A stretch of 64,000 nucleotides of DNA from Callaeas wilsoni (taxonomy: Eukaryota; Chordata; Aves; Passeriformes; Callaeidae), in assembly GCA_013398955.1 (NCBI GenBank), contig VWPU01023651.1, forward strand, positions 372,001-436,000, read 5' to 3'. Of the stretch, positions 1 to 13,399 are shown in pieces (position 1 is the stretch's first letter; every line of letters starts with the position of its first letter). The notes beneath the pieces were generated by a model. That model had not been told where the DNA came from. It ran no database searches and saw only the letters and a list, made by a program, of their open reading frames with translations. Both the position numbers and the translations under genes were made by a program.

Positions 1-2736
1 CCAGGAAATCTGTCCTGTGGGTTTGGGCCCTGGGGAGGCAATGAAATCCCCATGTTCCCTCTAAAAACAGGGAAAAGGAAACTGGTTGTGTAAAACCACA
101 ACAGCTTCCTGGTGCTGAAGCCTATGGCAGCAGGTATTGCTTCCTTCTCAAAAGCCAGCAGACCAAGCTGCAAGAGTAAAGTCACAGTGAAACCTGTGAA
201 AGCTATCCCAAAAATCTGTATCTGGAGTCAGGTGCAGAGATAACCCAAACAGTATCACAGCAGCCTCTTGGCATGGAGCAATATAAAACCAGGCAACGGC
301 AGAAACCAGAAGAGAAGGACAGGTGCCCTGAGGCAAATCCCCTTGCCCCAAACCAGGGAGCTCTACATGCAAAGATCTCAGTGAGAACATAGGCTAGGTG
401 AGAACAACCTGTGTAGCTGTCCTGCCATAGAGCAAGGGACTGGAAGATGACCATGCTGCACTTTGAGCTCCCCAAAAGCTGCTGAAGATGGAGCAGCAGC
501 AATGCCAAGTGTGACTTTGACTCTGGGAGTTGACTTTGGTGATGGAGAACATTTCCACTGAATGCAGACTGTGTTTCCATGAAAGCCAGTGCCGCAGCAT
601 ACCACATCCTTCTAAACAGTATTATTAAACTACCATAATAATCACCCTGCTCTTCAATCCAAGGTCTCAAAGCACATTACAGGCAGTAATGAAATAACTC
701 ACACAAGAGCACTGAGTGGAAGAAGGGGATCATTACTGCTGCTGCTCACAGTTATAAAGTTGTGCTTTCAGACACAGAGGACCAAACACACAAGTGTCAC
801 CACACACTTCACTGCCAGTTATCGGCCCTGTCAAGGATTTCTCATTGCTTTCCTGGTGCTCCGTATTTTAGCCAAAGTCTTGAGACTCTTGGTAATTACG
901 AGAGACTCAGCTTTCATTTACAAGAAACAAAATGAAAACAATCCCCAGAAAAAAGCTGTATTTGTGGATCTGAAGTTTGAAATCTGTTCAGTCTGCCCTA
1001 AACCAGAAGGCAAATGAAAACAACAAAAATGTATTTTCTTTTCATGCTTCTGATACTCCCAGTCCCTTAGGGAGCTGCAATTCCTTTTTAGGGGCTGAGA
1101 CAGGCTTTCTGTCCGTGTGTGGGCACCAGCCCTGCACCACTGGCGTGAAGTCAGCTGGCTGGGGCAAAGTCCTGACCTCTGCACAGGGGAAGCCGCTCCA
1201 AGAGACACTTCCAGATCGTGCAAGAGCCTTATGGCAGAGCTAAGGAGGGAATCCAGGTCTTAATTACCCCACATTTCAAGTTAACAAGGAATTGTTAATA
1301 CACAAGTGAGTTAACTGCCAGCCTGCTAGAGCAAACACTGTGCAACATCTTGCGGTTCCGACTCGTAGCTGGGGTTCAGAGGAGCCAAGTTCTAACTCGT
1401 GACTCTCCCCCCACTTTCCTTCATCAACCAAAGCCAACCCCTCACCCATGATAGCTTGTTTTCCAAAAAGACAACTCCCTATGATTTCTTACATTGGCTT
1501 CTGTGCCATTAGCAAAGTTTTGCCAGTGGGTAAGGAAGCGAGCATCATCAATAATTTTTGTGAACAATAATCTGGCACACCTTCTTTGCTGCATCGGCGG
1601 CTGCTGCTGCTTATGTTGAGAAGGTCCTTGGAGCTACTTCATAGCCTCCCCTCTGCACCTGATCCTGGTTTTTCCTGCATATTTCAGACTTGAGCAGGGA
1701 GGACCTTGGAAGTCACGTTTAGACTGTGACCACAAATGGCTTTATGGAGGCAGAACAGTCCGCGTTTTTTTACATGTAAGTCAATGACAATATGGCACCA
1801 ATTAAATCAGTGCTTCTTTTCCTCTCTGCATTAAAAACTATACTGTCTTTAAATAATTAATAATTGGGTTAATGCATATAAGTACCTGCACAGGGAGAAA
1901 TTACTGGGGAGTAAAGCATTTTCATTCCAGCAGAGAAACGTACAATGAAATGTAATGGTGGAGAGAAGAGGCAGACAAATTCAATGAAAAATAAATGAGA
2001 CATTTCAAAGGATACAAGAGATAAGCATCAGGAGAAAAAAAAAATAAAGGTCTTGTAGCCTTTAAATCAGTATCTTCCTGGAATACAGGCTTTAGTCAAA
2101 CACCAGTTAGACACCCTGGTGTAGGAGTAATTAGGTGATTTTCTACCATGTCTACCATGAAGGCATCAGAGCAGGTGATATAATACCCCTCTGACCTTAA
2201 GCCTATGAACCCGTTCATTCACTATCCTATCACACTGCAAAATCTCCACAAAAACTCTCCTTCCATCTCTAAACCAGAAAATATCACAAGCAGGAAAAAT
2301 AGAGGAGCTCTCACGCACTATGCTGGGAGGTCTAGAAAATAAATCACTTTCGTCAACAAATAAATATACAGAATTGCATTACAATAGTGAAGAGAACAAT
2401 AGCATGAAAATTCATAATACAATATAGTAAAAAAAAAATGGAAAATAACTATCTTCATTTAACTATTTTCCTAAAGGTAACATAATTACTTAAATCCAGT
2501 AAACTTTTGAGGAGCAGAGATTTGAAATTTATTTTCTATGCTAAATTATAATCCCTCTAAATGGAGGGGATATATATGGGGGGAGGGGGTATTTCATACG
2601 CATGACATGATTTATGGTCAATATGCTGAAAGGCCATGGAAATCAGCTCCAACTGTTACCTTAGATAAGAATTTGTCTCTAATAATTTCTAATGAACCTG
2701 GCTAAATATATTTTCTCATTTCGTACTCAGACAATC
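1..2736. other. Unique intronic sequence, nothing recognised
   Basis: Short open frames on both strands have no family features. There is no microsatellite beyond short A runs (for example 2034-2043 and 2430-2438) and no recognisable repeat. The segment 1790-2480 is especially AT-rich. Confidence 0.5.
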
Positions 2737-2830
2737 ACTAAGGGTTCAATCCCACACCCATCTGCAGCAATGGCAAGAATCCCATCGACCTCACAGAGAG
2801 CGGGATGAAACTCTTTCCTTGAAGGTGTTA
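2737..2830. repeat. Relic of an ancient amniote repeat (TTGACTTCAATGGGA type)
   Basis: GGGTTCAATCCCACACCC, GCAGCAATGGCAAGAATCCC and ATCGACCTCACAGAGAGCGG line up with a decayed form of a repeat frequent in birds, turtles and crocodilians. Its consensus alternates an attgaagtcaatgg-like block and its complement between cctgc/gcagg ends. The match is by eye and strongly diverged. I do not give it a family name. Confidence 0.42.
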
Positions 2831-2900
2831 CATTTACAGCCCATTTTTTCCAAAGTATTCATGAGACAAAAGAGTGGGGTTTGGTTGTTTTTTGCTTTTC

Positions 2901-2918
2901 GTTTTTTTTTTTTTTTTT
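2901..2918 (+). repeat. Poly-T run
   Basis: A run of 17 T residues after TTTTCG, followed by AATTATTAAATTAAC. Possibly the reversed poly-A tail of an old retroposon, but nothing recognisable adjoins it. Confidence 0.6.
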
Positions 2919-5337
2919 AATTATTAAATTAACAGGGGAAATGAAGTTGGGGTTCTTCTACACCAGCTCTGATGAAGACAGCCAGGTGCATGTGCCACGT
3001 GCACAGCACCAACGCATTCAACCCAGGAGCCATGTTAGGAGACCACACCAAAATCTGGGAAGATGTATTTCAAAGGCATCTAAAATGGATTCTCAAAAGT
3101 CATTTCTAAAAATAATTTCCAGGCATTTTTAGTGATTTCACCGGGGGTCGCTGTGTCATCTATCCTACAAATCAGTTTTGACCGAATGAAAGATTGCAAC
3201 ACAATTCAAGGTGGGGAAAGGATAAACTCTAAAGTAATAAGATCAGACTGTTATTCATTTAGAGTACTTTCACATCCTGACAGTTCCACAATTTCTGGGA
3301 AAGATTTATCTTGTCCTAACAAAATCATTTCTCAAGTGTCATGACTCAAGCGGACCTCTAGCGAAGGCAGGGCTGAGGACTGGGTGCCAGGCGGGAGTCA
3401 GCACCCTGCTTTTCACACCACCAACAGCATGGACACAGTGATGCAGGGGGGATGCCTCTGCAGAGGCTGGGAAAAGTGATCCTGCAGTGATTCTGAAACC
3501 ACAACAGCATGGAAAAACTACCAAATTCGAACAATTCAGTCTTAGAGAAAAAAAAGTACATGTAACTTGCAATTGGAATTAAACGAGTACTTTTGGCAAA
3601 GACTCCCTTATGAAGGACACTTCATGGACTCTATAAATAATTTCTAAGGCACTCAGTTTTATTTATACCTTTTCTCTTTTTAAAAGTAACTGAATATTCA
3701 AATGCACGTTTGTATTTTAAGTGTAATTTCTAATTACATGCACAATTGCTAATCCATCTGTTTACTACATACTGTAAATGCCTGTCGTTCTATATGCTTG
3801 AATAATTATTGAAAATTAAATATTGTAAACAGTCAAATTAATTTCTCTCAGCATACCAAATTGCAAGAAGGCTGCAAGATGATAAAATATTACATGCCCC
3901 CAGAAATGGAACAAGTCACTCCTACCCCACACCTCGCTGAACGTGCTTATTGATGTTTTTAACCGATAGGAAACTTTTTAATCCAAAAATTTGTAACAAG
4001 AGTCTGAAAAGCTCCATTACACTTTGCGATCAGTGAGAGAGCGATTTAAAAGGAGTATGGTCTGCTCTGTTTCAAGCTGCGACAGAACAAGAAAATCATG
4101 TTTCTTATGTGAGGCAAGTTGGTGTTAATGTTTTCTTATTTTAATCCTGTTAGAATCAATATAGGAATACATATAACAAATTTTTTCTTTTGTTGATTTA
4201 TTTATAACATTTCACAGCAATAATGGTATTCAAGAAGCCCAGAGGAGAAAAACATGGGACAACACTGTATTTGAATATATATTATCCATTCCCAGAAGAG
4301 ACATGGCCTCTCCTCCTAGCTTTTTGTGCAAAACAGAGCTGTGCCATAAAGCCCTCTACTGCTGTGGTAATTTTTGGCTTAAACTGTGTTCATTATGCAT
4401 TAATAGATTTTTAGTCCAGATCAGATCATCTATTTTGTGCTCCTGCATAATGATGGTCAGGGAATTTCGCCACTAGGCCTCTGTGTCTGGACCATAACCT
4501 TGGAATAGCACCTTTACAGCTACAACTATCCTGAGCCAGAAAAATAGGACTGTTTTTAGTCTGAATTTCTCTAAGTTCACTGTCTTTTATGCCTTTTATC
4601 TGTTAGATGAAAGAAAACCTTCGTCAGAAATCCTGTCCCCATGCAGGCACACACAAACTATGAAGCCACAACCTCTTAAATTTTTCTTGACAAATTACAT
4701 ACACTGAAATTCTTCAGCTCCCCATGGTATGGGAGTGCAAATTTTAGGTTTAAAAAAGGGCATTTGAGAACCCCAGTGATGCGATCCTTTTAAGTAGATG
4801 GATTGACATAGGATGCAGTCATGCTTGAAAAGAGATGAGAATCCTGCTCTAAATGTCTGACTCTGTCATTTAACATTGAATCCCTCTGCTCACACAGGTA
4901 AGACAGGTGAAGAAAATGTAGGATTTTAACTCTGGTGCACATGTCTATATGCACACCGTTACCAATGAGAAATCAAGTATTCAGAGGCCCTCCTGGATCC
5001 TTCCCCGGCTGTAGACAGCAAGTGTCTCTAAAAATCCCCACTACAAAACCCGTGGAGCTCTGGTGTAGGAGGAAGGGATGGGGATACTCCATTAAGTATT
5101 TTATTTTTAACTTTGGTGAGGACAGTAGCCAGCTTTTCCAGACTATAAAGGAGTTTCACGTTTCAGGAGCACAGCTGGACATCATGTTTGAAAACTTCAG
5201 CCTTTCCAGGAGACTCTGCCCTCATGTCCTGCTCAAAGAGCTGTTAAGCTCTTCTCTTGTAAGACTGCCACTGTCATTCTTTTCTCATGAAAACGGAGAA
5301 AGAGAACAGGGAAAAAGACCGCCAAACTTATACACAT
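2919..5337. other. Unique intronic sequence, nothing recognised
   Basis: AT-rich (notably 3640-3900 and 4100-4240), no repeats of known type. A 136-codon frame (4935-5345) has no recognisable domain and is treated as chance. Confidence 0.5.
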
Positions 5338-5486
5338 TCCAATAAAGAAAAAAAAAATCCCCTTTGAATGTTTTTTGCTGAAAAATCCTTCAATTAAAAA
5401 AAAAAAGAAAAAAAGCAAAAAGCCCCAAACAAAACAAACAGAAAAAAGAAAGACACAAAAACAAAGCCAAAACCAAAACACATCAA
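5338..5486 (+). repeat. A-rich and A/C-rich low-complexity tract after an AATAAA
   Basis: An AATAAAG followed by a run of A lies at 5341-5357. From 5395 to 5486 the sequence is nearly all A and C with occasional G (AAACAAAACAAACAG-like wording). This is simple sequence. The AATAAA plus A-run could be the tail of a retroposed copy, but no gene is recognisable upstream. Confidence 0.6.
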
Positions 5487-5694
5487 ACCTAACCCTTTGC
5501 AATTTGTGCTAAATTTTGGAAGAAAAATAATTTAAAAATTGGATATATACACACACGCCCCTCAGAGAGAGGGAGGGAAATCTCTCCATAGATACAGATG
5601 TAGAACATACATACATCCTGTGTACTATCTGGAGCAAATCCCTTGCAGCCCCTCCCTGCAAGCTCTGCCAGAGGCTGGGAGCTGCAGCCCCAGG

Positions 5695-5840
5695 ACGAAG
5701 CCCACGGCACTGAAGGGCGCGCGGGCACCTTGCCAGCACGTGTCCAAACTGCCCACCGCTCCGTTTTCTAAAAGCCTGGTCTGCGCTCCTCCGCGCACCA
5801 AGAATCCCCAGCAACAAACTTAGCACTGATCAATACCGCC
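5695..5840. promoter_or_regulatory. Small CpG-dense patch in AT-rich intron
   Basis: About a dozen CpG dinucleotides fall within 146 bp (including GGGCGCGCGGGC, CCGCGC, CACGTG and CCACCGCTCCG), while kilobases around it hold very few. GC-rich sequence begins near 5640. It is smaller than a classical CpG island. It could be a cryptic promoter or enhancer, or simply undecayed sequence. No TATA box, start codon or ORF of note accompanies it. Confidence 0.4.
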
Positions 5841-6136
5841 TTGGTTTTTCTGATGCATCTCCATCTGCTTTTCCCCATCTGCTGTCTCAGGCTCTCCCTA
5901 AACTGCGAGCTTTTTCCGTGCAGCAACCATCTTTTACTCCACTTATCCTGCCAAGCACGGCAGGGTGCTGCCTCACGACTGCAGCTACGAAGGTGCCACA
6001 ATATTGCAAATAAATATTAAAAAAATAAGTCACCATCTCAGCTTACCAAGAGGCAACACAGGTTTTGCTTTTCCTGACTCAGTTCTTAGCCATGAACTAT
6101 TTTTAGTAACTAAATAATTGAAATAAAAGCACTAAA

Positions 6137-6248
6137 GAAAATCCACAAAAAACACACACTTGTGCAAAAAAACCCAAACAACAAAACCACAAACCAAAAC
6201 CACAAATCCAAACAAACCAGAAACAAAACCACAAAAAAAAATCCAACC
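6137..6248 (+). repeat. A/C-rich low-complexity tract
   Basis: Over 110 bp made almost only of A and C, with repeated CAAAACCACAAACC wording. It lies less than 1 kb from a similar tract at 5395-5486. Simple sequence, no coding signal. Confidence 0.7.
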
Positions 6249-9200
6249 TGAACCCCCTCAATCCTTCTTACTTTTCTTGCAGGTCTCAATGCGCAGAAAT
6301 TAAGGTATATTGAGGATATGATTCTGGGTTGGTTTTTTTTACCCAAAGGAACTATTAGAGGTGGGGGTGAGCGTTTATGATGACAAAAGCCAAGTCTATA
6401 CACATAGATGGGTGAAACAGTTTTGGACATGCAATGTTTTCTGTGTCATGCAACTGTCTTTATACAGTCTCTTCAACAAAACATGTATTATTTTCTTCAT
6501 GTTTTCATCTCCTTTCCTCATGCTTGTTTATAAGCAAAAATAATTTCTCTCTACATAGGAATCTTTCCTTCTCTGAAATTTCTGTCTTCCCATTAAATCT
6601 TAATTACGTTCTCAGTACTGCACATCTGCTGTTAATAAGGCAGCCTGGTAAAGAGGTTAGGCTGATGCCTCGCAGGGTGTTTGCAAAATCTCAGCTATTT
6701 TGCACAATGATTTCAAGCAGAAAGTAGAGACAGAAGTTTTGGAGGTGGAGAGGAAACCTCCTCCTGCAGGCTGAATACAATAAAAAGCCTTTGAGATCCT
6801 CCCTGCTCAACATCAGGTTGCAGGAGGAGAGATGCACTGACAGATTGGAGCTAAGTTTGGGAGTGGGGTATGAAGCCCCCCCATCCAGCTGACCAAACAA
6901 GGACTGTATCCAAATCCTGCCTATTTGCTTCTCTAATGCTGAGCTCCGCATCCTTCTTAAAGGACTCTGTCCTCTGCAAGTGAATCCAACCCAAACTGAG
7001 GGGTTTACACACATACAAATGCAGGGCACGGGCATATTACTGAGTCAAAGCTGCAGCTCACCCAATAGACTACTCGAGTTAATTCTTAAGCATGTGTTTA
7101 CCTTATTTTTCTTCCCTTTAGTGCATAGCATTCCCTTAATCAGTTTGGATTACACTAAGTGTTAGAAGAAAGAAAAAAAAAATGAAAGAAATTCCTTAAG
7201 AAATTACAGACTCATAAGAAAAGTATATCAGCATCACACATATCTAAGCTGTTAATACAGTCTAACATTTTTCCATCCATGCAGCTGCTTTGGGTAATCT
7301 TGTGTGTGTTTATTCTCTGTTTAATTAATCTAATTCACACCTACTCAATAAATTAAATTTAGCAGCAATTATTCTTTGCGTCATTTGCAGTGCATTTCCA
7401 GGTTGTGTCTCAAGAACTGCCTCAAACACATAGAATAATAAGGATAAAGAGAAGATTCTCCATCCCTGTTTGCCTCTCCTAAAGGATCTGAGTAGGCTTA
7501 CATGAAGCATTTCTTCAAAGATTTAAGAAAACTCATCTCATTCTCCTATTAACAAAAATAAGTTCAACATCTTTGAGCAATGACAGCGCCTTTCCATAAG
7601 AGCATCTTCTTAAGGATAAGGTGGTCAAATTCTCAGGTGGCATAAACCACGCAATTCAGTCGAAGATGTAGTACCACAAGCACTTGTGCTTCTTTAAGCA
7701 ACTTTTGTTTTAATGCTGCACATTTTATTACACAGAATCTGTGAATAAAATGAAGGTCAGAAAATACAAGCATATGGTGAATGGAAGCAAAATTAATTAT
7801 AGCCAAAATATTCTCTTGCAGAGTAGACTTATATTTATCTTTTGGGTATTGTGGCTACATTTAAAAAAAAGTGCATGTGCACTGCTGTTCATACACTGTT
7901 GGGAAGTTAAAATTCAGGAAATAATACTTAGTTTTCAAACCAAATCCCTTTAAGAGCTGCAAAGCTACTTGCTAATTACCATATAAATAGATCACTGCAG
8001 CACAGATTCCTTGCACACAACTCATCCGACACAAACATTAAATTTCTCTTAGAAGGCAACAGACCCACAGCATGTCATGACATTGACTCATATACACAGG
8101 CAGCAACGAGGAAACATTCTTGCACAGAAAGTACAAGCAAGTGTAGTATCGAAAAAGAAAGAACATGATTACTGGGGGTAGTGGGGGACTTCCAGAGCTC
8201 TGGGTTTGCTCCTTGCTCTGTGACAGCACCAGCACTAGGCGGATGGAGAAGAGGGTTGCTTCATCCCCTTAGAAGACAAGAGTCAGCTCTGCCCTTAGAT
8301 GTCCAGGTTCCAACAGAGCCATCTGAGACTCCTTGTCCCTGTGCAAACTGTAATTATTTACTTCTCTCCTTTGGGCAACCCAGGCTTGCTTTTGGGCTAG
8401 AGAGAAAGAAAGGAGAGGAAGGACTGAAAGGCAGGGATGGGAAATGATGAGCTAGTTGGAAACCAGATAGGAAATAGATTCTACCGGGGCTCCAACGTGC
8501 CCAGATAATTTCTGTACACATGGTACACTGGTGCCAGGGCAGCCTTGTGTTTAGCAGGGTAGGACGGGCTGGACCCATGCCGTAAGGCTTTGCATTACAT
8601 GTGGCCATTGGCTTTGAAGGCAAATTAACACCAAATTTTTATTGCTGGCATGGGATGAGTTAGCTGCTTCCCTTGCATCAGTACCCTGCTCGTACAAAAA
8701 TAAAAATGGTCCTATTTTACCTTACCAAACAGCATGAAGGACTTAGCTACCACAGGGGGAAATTAAGTAGGTACAACAAGCAAGAAAGTAGAGGCATAGT
8801 AGAAACCATATGACGATCAATGTAAAAACAAGGTTACAAGAGCATGGTCCCATGTAAAGAGTGTTTTTTAAAGATTTAACTTCAGAGCTCCTTGAGCTCT
8901 GCAGATAGCAGCGTATAATGTGAAAGCTGTGATTAGGGGGCTCTTCTGATATTTAACCCCCAGATACTGCTTTATTTCTACACATATATGTCTCTGGTTA
9001 AATTAAGCTCTGTGCATGTAGACATATGGCAGCACGATCTGTACAATTACACAGATAAGGTCACATACTTAACTGGCAACAACACCACTAATTTCAAAGA
9101 AGTTGTGTCAGTCTTCCCAGGAAAAGAAAAAAACTCTCATTAACATAAGGGGAAGGGGAAAGGAGGGGAGAGTACTTTCACAGAAAATAACTATCTTTGG

Positions 9201-12164
9201 TTATAAAAGTATAACTGGTGGAAACAGAGTCGGAAAAAAAAGGGGAAAAATAACACAATCAACTATTAAGCGTAGTTTTTGAACAGACTAGTTTAGCTGA
9301 ACTGTGAGGTGATGACGCTTTGGGAGTTTAAGAGGTGCTGACACAACCTCCTATGTGATGGAAGAAAAAGAAGAATTAATAGCTGGTCATTACTGACATC
9401 ATTATGGCTTATGCAAACACACCTGCCTTCCCAGTTGCCTTATGTTTTTTTTTTTAATATTCACATGCAGCATAGGTCAATCTCATTCTCCAAACAGGAA
9501 ATATCACCGTTTGTACCAAGGATCGAATGCTAACTAAGAATAAACCAGAACTACCTACATTTCTTGGCTCTAACTTCCAGTCCATAAAGAGATTTTAGAA
9601 ATTGCTCACACAACAAGGTGAAACACTATTCAAGCCACGAAAAGTGCCTATTCTAAGATGACAGTATGACTGTATGCACTGCAGCTGAGCAAAAGGTGAA
9701 AAGCTGATTTAATATTGTCTGCTTGGTATTTGCAGCATTCAACATCACAGACACCAGTCGTAACTTTGTTGAGCAAAAGATAAATGCAAGTTACTTGATT
9801 GATTAAAAAGCAGTAGGAAATAAAAAGGAAAAAAGAACCCCATCAGCTACCCCTGTCCCAAGCTTTCATCTCCTCTGGGCTAACATCACAGCTTTATTTT
9901 CCTCCCTGGCAGCTCCCTCTAAAGACCTCTGCCCCTGCATGAATGCCACGCTCACAAGCTCCACACCTCAGCATCCCTAACTCACCAACCTAATTCCTCA
10001 TGCCAGAGTTCAGACTTGGACCACAAGCAATTACTGTAATGCAGGGAAATTTGCTGATATTATCCTAATAATGTATGGCAGGATATGACAAGTATCCATA
10101 GCATACACATTCTGCACACATTTAACAGAGCTGTTACTCAGTACTTGTGGTACAATTTCACCCAGTAAGCTCAGCTGTGCTTCTGCCATTGATAATAATT
10201 CTAACAACAGAATTTTGCTACCTGGAAGTGAATGGAACAGCGCTAATTACATATTAGTGAAGGAACAGCACAGTCTATTAAAAAGGTAGGTGATTTCTTG
10301 ATCAGTTCTGCCTAGCCATGACTTCTGGAAATGTACGAATAGAGAAACTGAACTGACAGACAAGGTAGAAAAATGAGTTTCACAGCTAAGCTGATACACA
10401 AAGTTACTTCTGAATAGGCAGAAGATATGCTCTGCTGATGGTTTTAAAAATAATAAATGATTGATGCAATGCACAACAACAAAGATTTATGAGATTAGTG
10501 GCAAAATTGTTGCTGTTCCAGAATTGGTGCTGGGACAAGAAAGAAGGGAGCTGTCTGGTTATTGGGCAGCAACTTCTTCCATCAGAAAAAAAATGTCCCA
10601 CTGGCCCGTGGCATGCTTATGCCCTTCAGATGTAAGTCTCTACTGAAGCAAACGGGGAGTTCAGACTAAAAACTGGTGCTGCATGAGTAAGTGAGGACAC
10701 AATTGTTCAGTCAAGGCAACGGGAATACTCCTTAAACTTCTTACTATGAAAGATGTCAAAGAAGGCATCATGGAGATCTAAAGAAAGGTTAAAATTTCTA
10801 TAAGTCAAGTATAAATCTGCTGATTACAAAGAAATGGCATTTGTAAGAAATACTCTATCTTTAAATGCCATTTTAAAAGAGGCACTTGATACCAGAGACA
10901 TCCGGCAATCTCAACCATATTCAGTGCTTCATGAATAAAAACCCACTGCCAGCAGAAATCAGGTCTGTTCAAGAGAAATGACAAAACTGGATTTATTATT
11001 TTATTAATAGCAGCATTACTGTAGCTGCTGATGCCATGACGATTTTTAGCCTTTTCTTTTCTATATCTGTTAGGTATTCTCAGTGCCCTTTACATACATA
11101 CTTGTAATTCCTTACATCTAATAATTTAACATAATCCTAATATTCTATTAAGCCAAAAAACCAAACATCCTAAAGGCCTTGTAGTTGGAGGCCAGAAAGC
11201 CTTATGCTATCTTAAAAAACTGAAGTCCCTTCTAAAATACATCCTATAAACTAAAATTAAGCCCAACTGAGAGAGAATACTTTAGAATAAGGAAATATCA
11301 CGCTATTCATTCAAACTTCCCATTGAGCCATCTTTATTAAATATACTAATTTACAAAGTCTATAAAATTATATACGCAATCTACCATGTGTGTGCATTTC
11401 GACATATTCTACCTTGGTGAAATGTTGCACCATATAGATCCTTATTAAATACCAAAGTAAAAACCCTTTATCCCTTTACTGTATCTAGCTCTTAATTTTA
11501 AGACCAAAGAAAAGGCATCACTGCAACTGAGGTGACACAGCTCACACCTTTATCCCCTCCACAGATAACAAATACAGACTGAGAAGGGAATCGCTGCCAG
11601 GGGGGAAGGGAGGAGGGATGAGACATTCTGGCTGAGCCCAAATTTTGTCATTTTCATTGGAATCAGTGGTCTGGCCATTAGACTATACTTGCTTAGTCTA
11701 AAATCGTTTTATATTCCTCTTCATCCTACCATTTTGGATGTGATGCTTCTCTTTTTTTTTTTTTTCTTCTTTCTGCATGCCTTGAATAGATGACTGTGAA
11801 TGCACGTCTATTAATGCCAAGATGCCTGAAAAATCGATAGCTTGCATTTCCAGAGCATATTTGATCTGCAAACTGTCTACTGTGAATTAATTTACAGGAC
11901 AATCACACAAGGCAAGAAAATACTTCAATTTACACAAAACCAAAAAAAAAAAAAAAAGAAAGAAAAATCATGAGGTGAGGTGACTCACTCAAAGTCAAAA
12001 GAAGAGTTTGTGTCCCTGCTGTGCTGCAGCTCAGGATCTAATTGAAAATTTACTCTGGGGAATAAACGTGCCCTGGCAAGCAGATGGACTTGATTTACAT
12101 TCTCCTCCCTATTTTTTTTTTCCTTCTCCTCTTTTTTCCTAATTACTACTATTATTATTGGTAT
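6249..12164. other. Unique intronic sequence, nothing recognised
   Basis: About 5.9 kb of ordinary AT-rich sequence. Only short A or T runs (9447-9458, 11752-11766, 11941-11957) stand out. The segment 11020-11480 is very AT-rich. No gene, CR1 tail or LTR was seen. Confidence 0.5.
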
Positions 12165-12240
12165 TATGACAAACTCCTTAAGGCAGGAACTTTGTCTAAT
12201 ATGCTGTACAGTGCCTAGCATGCTTATAGGTCCCACTGTG
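12165..12240 (+). repeat. Possible L2/L3/MIR-like ancient repeat fragment
   Basis: CAAACTCCTTAAGGCAGGAA followed by CTTTGTCTAATATGCTGTAC and AGTGCCTAGCATG is the phrase found in 3' parts of ancient amniote L2/L3-type LINEs and CORE-SINEs (ctccttgagggcaggga ... gtacagtgcctagcacag). It is preceded by an ATT-rich run. The class is inferred from memory of these consensus tails. Confidence 0.5.
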
Positions 12241-13249
12241 ATTAAGCACGTAACTCCACCATCCATGGACCTTTGATTTTCCAGCTGTTAACCCTGGGCT
12301 CAAACCACTGGAAATACGGTGTCTAGTAAAGAATAAGCCATGCCAAAGCAGAAATTAAAGCTTTTAAAATGCTCCAAAGCTCAATTTTTAACAGTGAGTG
12401 TATTACAAAGAAGTCATTAAGAGCCATGCTTTTAAATAATAGAGAAGTGAAAGCAAAGAAAGTAGATAATTTAGCATGTGTTGATACAACATAAATTACA
12501 GAGAATGGAAGCCAGCTAATGTGGTAGGGGAATTACATTGTAAAAATCTGTATTAGTTATGGTCACATGTCAGTGATGGATATATTAGGCTGGACTCCGC
12601 AACTGTTGGTGAACTCAGCACTTGTTCAAACAGCGCTAAAGAGCACAGAAGGAAAGGGAGACCAATTCCTCAAATCCACCATTGCCTGGAGAGCCCCACA
12701 ACCAGCGTATTTTCCCTCTGCAAGATCCTCTCTGCTCTTGGACAGGGCAAGGACCCTTACAGGCAGAATAGCATTGAGCTGTTCAAGCTCTGACATGACC
12801 GGCAGAGCTGATTTTCATCACACACACGAGCTGCCAAAAACGGCTCCATGGCCAACGTGAGGCAGACACCCTTCAGAAGGAGCACCCAGTGGGAGGGAGC
12901 TGACCTGCAACCCCACCAAAATTCAAAATGCATTTTCTAACTTGATCACTCTAGCACCTAAAACACACCCTGGAGAAAGACTGCAGGTTGGACTAAAAAC
13001 CAAAAGCTAATGGCCTTCATTTACAAGATATGGAAGATCTTATTTCAAAGAAAGTTTATTAAGAGTTTAGCAGCATGGATGGAGCAGTCAGAACAGAGGA
13101 GTGTCCCTTGACCACAAGAACAGGCTGAGAAACCTAGAAACCCTCCAGGACCACTGGGAAACCCTCCAGAGTTGCTCACAGCAATCCCCTCCTCAAGGTC
13201 TGCTCTAAGAGCAGCTGTAATATTAAAGTGTGATGAAAGGATAATCCCT

Positions 13250-13399
13250 GCTCCATCCCTGGAAAAGTTCATGGCCAGGCTGCACAGGCTTCTGAGCAAC
13301 TGGTCTAGTGGAAGATGTGTCTGCCCATAGCAGGGGGGTTGGAACTAGATGGTCTTTAATGTCCCTTCCAACCCAAACCATTCTATGATTCTATGATTT
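13250..13399 (+). mobile_element. CR1 LINE, 5'-truncated 3' end
   Basis: The stretch reads as the final roughly 150 bp of an avian CR1: CTCCATCCCTGGA, then GGCCAGGCTGCACAGG, TGAGCAACTGGTCTAG, GGGTTGGAACTAGATG, TCCCTTCCAACCC and the terminal octamer array ATTCTATGATTCTATGATT at 13380-13398. CR1 is the dominant non-LTR retrotransposon of birds and is typically 5'-truncated, as here. It lies antisense to the FAT transcript. Sequence from about 13070 to 13250 may be older CR1 or unique; I could not tell. Confidence 0.9.
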
